Positions 16,866 through 22,885 of a DNA stretch of 28,808 nucleotides are shown here, in pieces. The notes below the pieces were generated by a model that did not search any database, had not been told where the DNA came from, and worked only from the letters and a program-made list of their open reading frames with translations. Position 1 is the stretch's first letter; the number at the start of each line of letters is the position of its first letter. The position numbers were made by a program, and so were the translations under genes. This DNA comes from CALARM01 sp964431735. Lineage in GTDB: Bacteria > Vulcanimicrobiota > SpSt-956 > JAKJGF01. The stretch is from positions 1 through 28,808 of the forward strand of contig CAYSLJ010000097.1 in the NCBI GenBank assembly GCA_964431735.1. The letters are read 5' to 3'.

Positions 16866-17738
16866 ATGAACGTTTTAAATGCTTTTACTGTAGATGTCGA
16901 AGACTGGTATCATATCTGCGGAGTTGAAAAATTTATTTCCCCGGCAATGTGGAATGAATTAGAAAGCAGAGTAAATATCGGTACAGAAAAAATTTTAAAT
17001 ATGCTCTCAAAGAGAAATATCAAGGGAACCTTCTTTATCTTAGGTTATATTGCCGAACTTTATCCTGATATGGTAAAAACAATATTTACCGAAGGTCATG
17101 AAATTGCAACACATGGATACTCTCATGAAACAGTATATAAACTTACCAGGGAAGAATTCAAGGAAGATTTAAGAAAGTCCATAGAAATACTCACAGATAT
17201 AACAGGGCAAAAAATATCAGGTTACAGAGCACCTGAATGGTCTATAAGAAAAGATAGTTACTGGGCTCTTAATATAATAAAAGAAGAAGGATTAATTTAT
17301 GATTCCAGCGTTACTCCTTCCTGGATAATAGGAGACCCGGAAGCCCTCCCCTTTCCCTATCAGGTAGAAACAGACAATGGACTGTTACATATATTCCCGC
17401 CTTCTACATTCAAATCTCCTATGGGGCAATTGCCTTTTACAGGAAGCTGGGTTATGAGGCTGCTGCCTTATAATATAATAAAAAAAGAAGTTCAGAAATT
17501 AAATAACAGTAATATACCTGCTATATCCTATCTTCATAGCTGGGAAATGGACGTAGAACATCCGAAAATTAAATTACCATGGGCAAAAGAGTTTGTCCAT
17601 TATGTAAATTTAAAAGAATGTGAAGACAAATTTAACAGGCTCATTGATGATTTTAAATTCGGTTCCATAAGAGATATAATAAAAAGTAACAATAATAATT
17701 ACCAGAAAATCAAACTGGAGTCTATTATGACAGTATAA
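16866..17738 (+). CDS. XrtA/PEP-CTERM-type polysaccharide deacetylase
   Basis: The 290-residue NodB-fold deacetylase has motif 1 FTVDVEDWYH (D10, D13), motif 2 THGYSH with metal ligands H83 and H87, and motif 3 GYRAPEW (R121). The C-terminal pattern YLHSWEMD...HYVNLKECEDKFNRL...FKFGSIRDII is characteristic of the deacetylase family of exosortase (PEP-CTERM/XrtA) loci, TIGR03006-like. It removes N-acetyl groups from an exopolysaccharide or its precursor. There is no signal peptide, as is common for this subfamily. No exosortase, glycosyltransferase or PEP-CTERM substrate is in the window, so it is an orphan here with the ATP-grasp gene. No ribosome site is visible. Confidence 0.88.
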   Translation: MNVLNAFTVDVEDWYHICGVEKFISPAMWNELESRVNIGTEKILNMLSKRNIKGTFFILGYIAELYPDMVKTIFTEGHEIATHGYSHETVYKLTREEFKEDLRKSIEILTDITGQKISGYRAPEWSIRKDSYWALNIIKEEGLIYDSSVTPSWIIGDPEALPFPYQVETDNGLLHIFPPSTFKSPMGQLPFTGSWVMRLLPYNIIKKEVQKLNNSNIPAISYLHSWEMDVEHPKIKLPWAKEFVHYVNLKECEDKFNRLIDDFKFGSIRDIIKSNNNNYQKIKLESIMTV

Positions 17739-17739
17739 T

Positions 17740-17822
17740 AATACATATATGTTCTCGTGACGCGTAACGCGTGACAGGAGGAAACCATTTATTATATGAT
17801 TACAGTCAGGTCAGTAAATAAT
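17740..17822 (+). repeat. dispersed palindromic repeat, family A, left-truncated copy
   Basis: It shares TATATGYTCTCGTGACGCG, the GGAGGAA block and CAGGTCAGTAA with 8781-8892, but has three core heptamers (17757-17777) instead of four. Its left arm is cut where the deacetylase coding sequence ends. It sits between that stop codon and pta. Confidence 0.75.
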
Positions 17823-17841
17823 TTATTAAAAAGGAGTGATG

Positions 17842-17854
17842 GCACAGTCTGTGC
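17842..17854 (+). promoter_or_regulatory. hairpin between ribosome-binding site and pta start codon
   Basis: AAGGAG (17831-17836) is 24 nt from the ATG at 17861, too far for normal use. A 5-bp stem, GCACA-GTC-TGTGC, lies between them. Folding it would reduce the effective spacing to about 11 nt. A TGA stop codon upstream in frame rules out a longer ATG or GTG start. A structured spacer or coupling through an 11-codon ORF at 17839-17874 are both possible. Confidence 0.3.
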
Positions 17855-17860
17855 GAAATT

Positions 17861-18856
17861 ATGGAACTTATTAAAAAATTTTACGAAAAAGCAAAAAGTA
17901 AAAAAACCACTATTGTTCTCCCTGAAGCAGGAATCGACGAGAGGGTAATTCAGGCAGCAAAGGACATAGTTTCTCTGGAAATTGCAAAAGTAATACTACT
18001 TGGAGATGAAGAAGAAATAAAGAAACTTGCAGAAAAATGTTCTCTCGATCTCAGTATTGTAACATGTATAGATCCGAAAAAATCTCCTGATATAAAGAAA
18101 TATGGCGAAAATTATTATGAATTAAGAAAAAATAAAGGTATGACACATGAGAAAGCCATGGAAACAATAATTCATCCTTTATATTTCGGTTCTATGCTGG
18201 TCAAAGAAGGTATAGCCCATGGTCTTGTTGCAGGTTCGGCAAGCCCGACGGCAGATGTAATGAAAGCAACTCTTCAGATTATAAAAACCGCTCCTGGAAT
18301 AAAATCTGTTTCAAGCTTCTTTATTATGGTAGTTCCGGGATCAAAGTATGGAGAAGAAGGGGTATTTATTTTTTCTGATTGTGCTGTCATACCAAACCCA
18401 ACTTCAGAACAGCTTGCAGACATGGCCATATCATCGGCAAAAGCAGGAAAAATACTTCTTGACTGGGAACCTAAAGTGGCAATGCTTTCTTTTTCCACCT
18501 GTGGAAGTGCAAGCCATGAAATGGTAGACAAAATAAAAAATGCTTTAAAATTAATAAAAGAAAGAGAACCTGCCCTGAATGTAGACGGTGAAATGCAGGC
18601 AGACGCAGCACTTGTGCCATCTGTTGGAAGTAAAAAAGCTCCGGGAAGTCCTGTAGCAGGTAAAGCAAATATTTTAATTTTCCCTGATCTGAATGCAGCA
18701 AATATAAGTTACAAGCTGGTTCAGAGACTTGCAGGAGCCCAGGCTATAGGCCCGATTTTACAGGGACTGGCAAAACCATGCAGTGATCTGTCAAGGGGAT
18801 GTTCTTATAAGGAAATAGTTGATACTGTAGCGATAGTGGCATCACAGGTAGAATAA
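17861..18856 (+). CDS. pta: phosphate acetyltransferase
   Basis: The 331-residue protein matches the short form of phosphotransacetylase in length and sequence. It has TTIVLPEAGIDERVIQAA at the N-terminus, the GLVAGSASPTADVMKATLQ segment, FIFSDCAVIPNPTSEQLADM, PKVAMLSFSTCGSA, VDGEMQADAALVP, and the C-terminal FPDLNAANISYKLVQRLAGA and GPILQGL. It converts acetyl-CoA and phosphate to acetyl phosphate in the cytoplasm. With acetate kinase (not in the window) it supports fermentation to acetate or acetate use, and acetyl phosphate can phosphorylate response regulators such as those at 195-10603. The start is ATG at 17861. The gene stands alone and ends at two strong hairpins. Confidence 0.96.
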   Translation: MELIKKFYEKAKSKKTTIVLPEAGIDERVIQAAKDIVSLEIAKVILLGDEEEIKKLAEKCSLDLSIVTCIDPKKSPDIKKYGENYYELRKNKGMTHEKAMETIIHPLYFGSMLVKEGIAHGLVAGSASPTADVMKATLQIIKTAPGIKSVSSFFIMVVPGSKYGEEGVFIFSDCAVIPNPTSEQLADMAISSAKAGKILLDWEPKVAMLSFSTCGSASHEMVDKIKNALKLIKEREPALNVDGEMQADAALVPSVGSKKAPGSPVAGKANILIFPDLNAANISYKLVQRLAGAQAIGPILQGLAKPCSDLSRGCSYKEIVDTVAIVASQVE

Positions 18857-18884
18857 ATTCAGAGTTTAAGAGTTTAGAGCTTAC

Positions 18885-18933
18885 GTTTTAGAGTTTAGAA
18901 TTTAGGTTTAAATTCTAAACTCTAAACTTTTTT
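18885..18933 (+). terminator. Rho-independent terminator with heptamer-periodic arms
   Basis: GTTTTAGAGTTTAGAATTT (18885-18903) pairs with AAATTCTAAACTCTAAAC (18910-18927), followed by six T (18928-18933). The arms and the sequence just upstream are 7-bp periodic (GAGTTTA, GAGCTTA, CGTTTTA, GAGTTTA, GAATTTA). It lies about 30 bp after the pta stop codon. Confidence 0.8.
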
Positions 18934-18942
18934 ATAAATATG

Positions 18943-18970
18943 AATCTTTCATGAAGGATTTTTTTTTTTT
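18943..18970 (+). terminator. second Rho-independent terminator of pta
   Basis: A 7-bp stem with one G-T pair (AATCTTT / AAGGATT) and loop CATG is followed by 12 consecutive T. This is a textbook intrinsic terminator placed just after the first, isolating pta from the downstream operon. Confidence 0.8.
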
Positions 18971-19037
18971 CTGTCAAAATTCCTATACAGGTATGGAGTA
19001 AAAAAGTATTATAAAAACTAAAAAGGAGCAAGATAAG

Positions 19038-19253
19038 ATGTACCTGATCAGTAATCTGGCAAGTAAAACAGGGATTTCAAAGGATACTTTAAACTATTAT
19101 CTTAATATAGGACTTATTAAAGAAACAACAAGAATCCCCGATTTAGAATACAGAATCTTTAATGATTCAGTAGTAGAACGATTAAATAGAATTAAAGAAC
19201 TCAGACAAAAAGGATATTCTATAAAAAAAATACAGCATATACTTGGAGGATAA
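19038..19253 (+). CDS. small MerR-type HTH protein
   Basis: The 71-residue protein is little more than a MerR-family winged HTH (YLISNLASKTGISKDTLNYYLNIGLI...YRIFNDSVVERLNRIKELRQKGYSIKKI). It lacks the long dimerisation helix and effector domain of full MerR proteins. AAGGAG lies about 10 nt before the ATG. It is first in a three-gene operon, with 2 bp between its stop codon and the AAA ATPase start. Excisionase-like or autoregulatory DNA binding for a mobile or replication module is plausible but inferred. Confidence 0.8.
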   Translation: MYLISNLASKTGISKDTLNYYLNIGLIKETTRIPDLEYRIFNDSVVERLNRIKELRQKGYSIKKIQHILGG

Positions 19254-19255
19254 CA

Positions 19256-20095
19256 ATGGAGTACTATGAACTGCTAGGACTAAAAGTTGAACCATTTAAT
19301 CTGGCTGCTGATCCCTATTTTTTTTATCCCTCTAAAGAACATAAAGAATGTCTGGAAAGACTGGAAATATCAGTCAGATTAAGACAGGGGCTTAATATTA
19401 TACTCGGAGATATAGGTACAGGGAAAACTACATTGATGGAAACCTTGAAAACTCTTTTATCTATAGATCCTTCTGAAAGATATATAATAAGAACAGTTTA
19501 CGATCCGTCCTTTAAATCAGAATTTCAATTCCTGTCAAAACTTGCAAGTCTTTATGATATAAAAACAGAAATGAGATCGACTATAGGTTTTAAAGAAAGT
19601 GTAAAAAATTACCTCTACGACAGGGGAGTAAATGACAATAAAATAATAACACTTGTCATAGATGAAGGACAGAAACTTACCCCTACATTTCTGGAGGTAC
19701 TGAGAGTATTTTTAAATTATCAAACTCCTGATTTTTTTCTTATTAATATTGTAATATTCGCTCAAATGGAATTTTTACCTAAAATTCGTCGTAAAAGAAG
19801 TTTTCTGGACAGAACTGCTGTTTCATATGTATTAAATCCGTTAAATCTGAATGACACAAAACGAATGGTAGAATACAGACTGGAAAAAGCAGGACTGGAT
19901 GTAAAGACAAAACCGATTTTTTCAGATAAAGCCTATGAATTACTATTTAAATACAGTAAAGGGAAGCCAAGAAAAATATGTAAAATATGTAAAAACGCTC
20001 TTATGGATTTAGTGCTTCAGGGAAAAGAAAATAGCCTCATAACTCCCGATATTATAGAAAAAATCGTTTCCTCGGAGGTATGGAAATTTGATTAA
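19256..20095 (+). CDS. ExeA-like AAA ATPase
   Basis: The 279-residue ATPase has Walker A GDIGTGKTT (51-59), Walker B ITLVIDEGQK (131-140) and a C-terminal lid with FLDRTAVSYVLNPL and MVEYRLEKAG. The N-terminal YYELLGLKVEPFNLAADPYFFY is the hallmark of the ExeA/MshM family, which is related to the TniB/TnsC/MuB transposition ATPases. There is no TM helix or peptidoglycan-binding domain, and no secretion or pilus genes are nearby, so a nucleic-acid role is more likely than secretion. GGAGGA overlaps the upstream stop region. The gene overlaps the next by 8 bp. A helicase-loader-like function with the downstream initiator-like protein is inferred. Confidence 0.85.
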   Translation: MEYYELLGLKVEPFNLAADPYFFYPSKEHKECLERLEISVRLRQGLNIILGDIGTGKTTLMETLKTLLSIDPSERYIIRTVYDPSFKSEFQFLSKLASLYDIKTEMRSTIGFKESVKNYLYDRGVNDNKIITLVIDEGQKLTPTFLEVLRVFLNYQTPDFFLINIVIFAQMEFLPKIRRKRSFLDRTAVSYVLNPLNLNDTKRMVEYRLEKAGLDVKTKPIFSDKAYELLFKYSKGKPRKICKICKNALMDLVLQGKENSLITPDIIEKIVSSEVWKFD

Positions 20096-21644
20096 AAGGG
20101 AGGATCCTGACAACAGGATACAAAATAGACTTCTGAGTATATTAAGACACAGGGATCAGGAAATGGCTCAGAAAAAACAGCCTGAATCTTCTGATATTTT
20201 GCCTGTTTCAAATATTTCTACCATATCAGTAATTCCCGTTATAAATGATATAGAAACGGAACAGGCAGTTCAGGAAGAAATACCTCTTGAAGAAATTCTT
20301 GATTATCTAGTAAAGAATTATCAACCGGTACAGGATTTTTTTACCATGGTAGATAATTTTTTCTTCGACAAACTCTGCAGCGACCTGGCTGCTTCCTCCC
20401 AGGTAATATATCTTCACCTGTACAGACTATCTCATGGATGGAATAAACCTTATTGTAGAATTGGAAGAAAAACCCTAGCAGAAAGAACAAATCTATCTAA
20501 AAATACTATTGTAAGATCTATAAAAGAACTGAAGGAAAAAAATTATATTAAGGAACTCGCATGGGATCAGGATGGAACCATATATCAAATTTTACTTCCA
20601 AGAGAAATTATCGGTAGTTTCACATCAGGTATACCATCAGAAGGTATACCCAAAATGGGTATAAAATATAATAGTATATCCAAATCTGGTATACCCATTT
20701 TGGGTATACCCAAATCTGACCCACCTGAAAAATACAGTAAAAAAGAGGATAATCAATCTATAGAATGTAATGGTATACCTAAAATGGGTATACCCAAATC
20801 TGACCCACCTGAAAAATACAGTAAAAAAGAGGATAATCAATCTATAGAATGTAATGGTATACCTAAAATGGGTATACCCAAAATGGGTATACCTAAAATG
20901 AGTATACCAGATTTGGGTATACCCAAACACATAGGTATACCCAAAATGGGTATACCACCAAATTACATAGACAACAAAAACAATGTTTTAAGCCAATCTT
21001 TATCTATAGATTCTAGTGGTATACCCAAAATTGACCCCATTAAATACAATATATATAAAAACACTCTCTCTCTAAAAACATGGAATTCCCCCCCGGATTC
21101 TTCCCCCCAGGAGAGAGAGTGTTTTATAAAAGAAATTATAGAAAACTTTTACAAAAAATTAAATCAACCGGCATCAAGTGAAAAAAAGAAAAATGGAGAA
21201 AAAAAAGTAAATGAATTACTAAAAGATGGATTTTCCCTTTCTGATATTAAGTTTGCTGCAGAATGGGTGGCTGAAAATAAATCTGGCGCGGCGGAGCCCC
21301 AATCTTTTGCTCTGGTTCCTCATTGTATAGGTCAGGCACTGAAAGAAAGAAATATGATATATGCAAAGGAACAGACAAAAGAAGAAGACAGAGAAAAACA
21401 GATAAGGGAAATAAAAATTAAAAGAAAAGAAATCGAAAAAGAAGATGAAGGCCTTTATCTGGATGAATACTACAACACTCTTAATGAAAGTCAGAAAGAA
21501 TTATTGAAAAATGAAGCTGAAACTAATCTTGAAAAAACAAATCCCAGCTTTAAAAAAGTTGACTTTATGACAGATTTTCTGGTTCGAATGAAAATAAGAG
21601 AAATCGTTAAAAATAAATTTTTCAGCCACAAAGAAAGTATCTGA
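20088..21644 (+). CDS. HTH replication-initiator-like protein with internal iteron array
   Basis: The 518-residue protein has an N-terminal acidic linker (1-80) and a winged HTH resembling phage and plasmid replication proteins (about 100-172; KTLAERTNLSKNTIVRSIKELKEKNYI). A low-complexity stretch of GIPKM-type pentapeptides covers about 181-315, followed by a charged, partly coiled-coil C-terminal domain (about 340-518). The pentapeptides are the translation of a DNA array of GGTATACC boxes. The layout, an HTH domain, then iterons inside the gene, then a C-terminal domain, parallels phage lambda O and related proteins, in which the origin lies within the initiator gene. The start is TTG, 7 nt after GGAGGTA and overlapping the ATPase gene by 8 bp. 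I infer an initiator; a different DNA-binding role is possible. Confidence 0.75.
   Translation: MIKREDPDNRIQNRLLSILRHRDQEMAQKKQPESSDILPVSNISTISVIPVINDIETEQAVQEEIPLEEILDYLVKNYQPVQDFFTMVDNFFFDKLCSDLAASSQVIYLHLYRLSHGWNKPYCRIGRKTLAERTNLSKNTIVRSIKELKEKNYIKELAWDQDGTIYQILLPREIIGSFTSGIPSEGIPKMGIKYNSISKSGIPILGIPKSDPPEKYSKKEDNQSIECNGIPKMGIPKSDPPEKYSKKEDNQSIECNGIPKMGIPKMGIPKMSIPDLGIPKHIGIPKMGIPPNYIDNKNNVLSQSLSIDSSGIPKIDPIKYNIYKNTLSLKTWNSPPDSSPQERECFIKEIIENFYKKLNQPASSEKKKNGEKKVNELLKDGFSLSDIKFAAEWVAENKSGAAEPQSFALVPHCIGQALKERNMIYAKEQTKEEDREKQIREIKIKRKEIEKEDEGLYLDEYYNTLNESQKELLKNEAETNLEKTNPSFKKVDFMTDFLVRMKIREIVKNKFFSHKESI
20628..21025. repeat. intragenic array of palindromic GGTATACC iterons
   Basis: Thirteen exact GGTATACC boxes start at 20628, 20643, 20688, 20703, 20772, 20787, 20856, 20871, 20886, 20916, 20934, 20949 and 21018. 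Degenerate boxes lie at 20658, 20673 and 20901. Within clusters the spacing is 15 bp with one of 18. Each box is a perfect 8-bp dyad and neighbours form larger palindromes (for example 20688-20710, 10-bp arms around TTT). The spacing equals five codons, so the array stays in frame as GIPKM repeats. Confidence 0.92.
20701..20868 (+). repeat. perfect 84-bp in-frame direct duplication
   Basis: Bases 20701-20784 and 20785-20868 are identical by eye. Each contains one iteron pair and the linker encoding SDPPEKYSKKEDNQSIECN. Identity at the DNA level indicates recent duplication or active homogenisation. The 28-codon unit preserves the frame. Confidence 0.9.
21058..21125. repeat. 15-bp perfect inverted repeat inside the initiator-like gene
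   Basis: AAAACACTCTCTCTC (21058-21072) is perfectly complementary to GAGAGAGAGTGTTTT (21111-21125), with a 38-nt loop holding two C-runs. It begins 33 bp after the last iteron and follows an AT-rich tract (21040-21060). The position fits a structural element of an origin, but a hairpin affecting the mRNA is an alternative. Confidence 0.7.
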
Positions 21645-21657
21645 AATATAAAAAATG

Positions 21658-21796
21658 TAAGCGTTCAGCGTTTAGCTATCAGTTAAAATTACATGGCCTG
21701 ACTATATAAATTAGTCTCAAAAATAGAATTTAACGATATTTATTATATAATTTATATAATTGCTTTAAAAGCTGACTGCTGATAGCTGAATACTTA
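21658..21796. repeat. imperfect palindrome with heptamer-periodic arms
   Basis: The left arm near 21658-21687 (GCGTTCA, GCGTTTA, GCTATCA, GTTAAAA) and the right arm near 21767-21796 (AGCTGAC, TGCTGAT, AGCTGAA) are imperfect inverted repeats. Both are 7-bp periodic and flank about 80 bp of AT-rich sequence. It fills the gap between the initiator-like operon and the SDR gene. Confidence 0.5.
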
Positions 21797-21835
21797 AAAA
21801 AAATTTTTGTCAAAAAATAACGAGGTTATAACATT

Positions 21836-22618
21836 TTGAATCTTGAATTAAAAGGTAAGACAGCTGTAATTACAAATTGGAATAACAGACTTGGCAGAGC
21901 TATAGCTACGGAACTGGCATATGAAGGTGTAAATCTCGCCCTATGCTCCAGACAGAATAGTTCTTTTCATATATGTCTCAAAGATATGATAAATTATGAC
22001 ACTTTTATTCTGAATGAAACGGATAAATGGCAGGTTGAACATACATTAAAGGTCATAGCTGAAAAATTCGGCTCTATAGATATAGTAATCAATAACATAA
22101 ATACTATAGAATATTTTGGCCCTTTTTATCAGATGAACTCAGATGAAGGATTGAATATGTTAAAAAATTACCTTTCTTCTCTCTGTTATTTTATTAAAGG
22201 TTCCATCCAGTTTTTAAAAAAAAGTGATAATTCAAGAATTATAAATATTTCTTCTTTATCAGGTAAAGAACCTGGTATTAATCTCGCTTTTCATAATATT
22301 TACACCACTGCTGTTATGAATCTGACCAAAACGTTATCAAAAGAACTGGCAATATATAAAATCCTCGTTAACTGTGTTTGTACCGGTGCTGTAGAAGGAG
22401 AAATATGGGATAAATTTTCAAATATGCTATCAGATAAAACAGGCATGAAACCTGAGGATATTCTTAATATTTACAGTGCAAATTCAATACCTTTAGGTAG
22501 ATTTGCCACTCCTGAAGAAATATCTCCACTTGTGGTTTTTCTTTCTTCAAAAAAAGCAGCTTATATTACAGGAACAAATATATTTATCGACGGTGGAGCG
22601 TCCTATTCTATCTGTTAA
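21836..22618 (+). CDS. SDR-fold protein with degenerate catalytic motifs
   Basis: The 260-residue protein has the length and C-terminal signature of classical short-chain dehydrogenase/reductases (PLGRFATPEEISPLVVFLSS...ITGTNIFIDGG). Key residues differ. The TGxxxGxG cofactor loop reads TNWNNRLG (13-20). NNAG reads NNIN (86-89). After the ISS motif (138-140) the expected Y-x-x-x-K reads around FHNIYTTAV (152-160), with no lysine four residues after any tyrosine. It may be a pseudoenzyme or bind a different ligand. The start is TTG with CGAGG 10 nt upstream. It is monocistronic by spacing, and its role is unknown. Confidence 0.8.
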   Translation: MNLELKGKTAVITNWNNRLGRAIATELAYEGVNLALCSRQNSSFHICLKDMINYDTFILNETDKWQVEHTLKVIAEKFGSIDIVINNINTIEYFGPFYQMNSDEGLNMLKNYLSSLCYFIKGSIQFLKKSDNSRIINISSLSGKEPGINLAFHNIYTTAVMNLTKTLSKELAIYKILVNCVCTGAVEGEIWDKFSNMLSDKTGMKPEDILNIYSANSIPLGRFATPEEISPLVVFLSSKKAAYITGTNIFIDGGASYSIC

Positions 22619-22676
22619 CATTGTTAGAGAGTAAGGGTTTTTATAAGTATACCGGGAATAAAATAACAATATTTAT

Positions 22677-22704
22677 ACAAAATTTATAGAGACAAAAATT
22701 TTGT
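22677..22704 (+). promoter_or_regulatory. 9-bp stem hairpin just before an orphan ribosome site
   Basis: ACAAAATTT (22677-22685) pairs with AAATTTTGT (22696-22704) across a 10-nt loop. AAAGGAG (22706-22712) and ATG (22722) follow immediately. It may terminate the SDR transcript poorly (no T-run) or gate translation from the downstream ribosome site. Confidence 0.35.
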
Positions 22705-22721
22705 AAAAGGAGTTAAGAAAA

Positions 22722-22775
22722 ATGAGCATAAATTTTTGTGTTATTAATATTACTTACCTGAGCATAAGCATGTAA
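22722..22775 (+). pseudogene. possible displaced 5' end of the helicase gene (17-codon ORF)
   Basis: AAAGGAG at 22706-22712 sits 9 nt before an ATG that opens 17 codons (MSINFCVINITYLSISM) before running into the family A repeat and stopping. The helicase start at 22886 has no such ribosome site. The simplest reading is that the repeat inserted between the gene's translation signals and its body. A short leader peptide is the alternative. Confidence 0.35.
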
Positions 22776-22862
22776 TAAAAGTTTTTCTTCCGTCACGGGT
22801 AATGCGTTACGCGCTACGGGAGCAATATACTATTTATGCTCACCTCAGTAAGTTTTTATATT
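22740..22862 (-). repeat. dispersed palindromic repeat, family A, complete inverted copy
   Basis: The reverse complement matches 8781-8892 along its length: GGTGAGCATAAAT, TGCTC, the heptamer core (22792-22819: GTCACGG, GTAATGC, GTTACGC, GCTACGG), GAAGAAAAACTTTTATTA, then CATGCTTATGCTCAGG. An open frame runs through it to the helicase (from 22802), but that start lies inside the repeat and is unlikely to be genuine. Confidence 0.8.
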
Positions 22863-22885
22863 ATGCTCAAATTTATTTATCTGTA

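Noticed and set aside
17840..17854. Sigma-54-like match TGGCACAGTCTGTGC before pta
   Set aside because: The transcription start would fall at about 17865, inside pta, leaving no usable start codon. The match is better explained as a stem-loop.
20637..20930. Antisense ORF of GYTHFRYTHF repeats
   Set aside because: It is the minus-strand shadow of the iteron array, without a ribosome site.
20628..21025. CRISPR or simple protein low-complexity repeat
   Set aside because: The spacing is 15 bp with no spacers. The boxes are DNA palindromes whose constancy exceeds what the GIPKM peptide alone requires.
19038..21644. Tn7-like or type V-K CRISPR-associated transposon (MerR regulator plus TnsC-like ATPase)
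   Set aside because: There is no TnsB/Mu-type transposase, TniQ or Cas12k in the window, and the third gene is an initiator-like HTH protein.
22802..22885. N-terminal extension of the helicase from an ATG at 22802
   Set aside because: The 28 extra codons lie in a family A repeat with copies at 8781 and 17740. Homologous SF2 helicases begin near the residue encoded at 22886.
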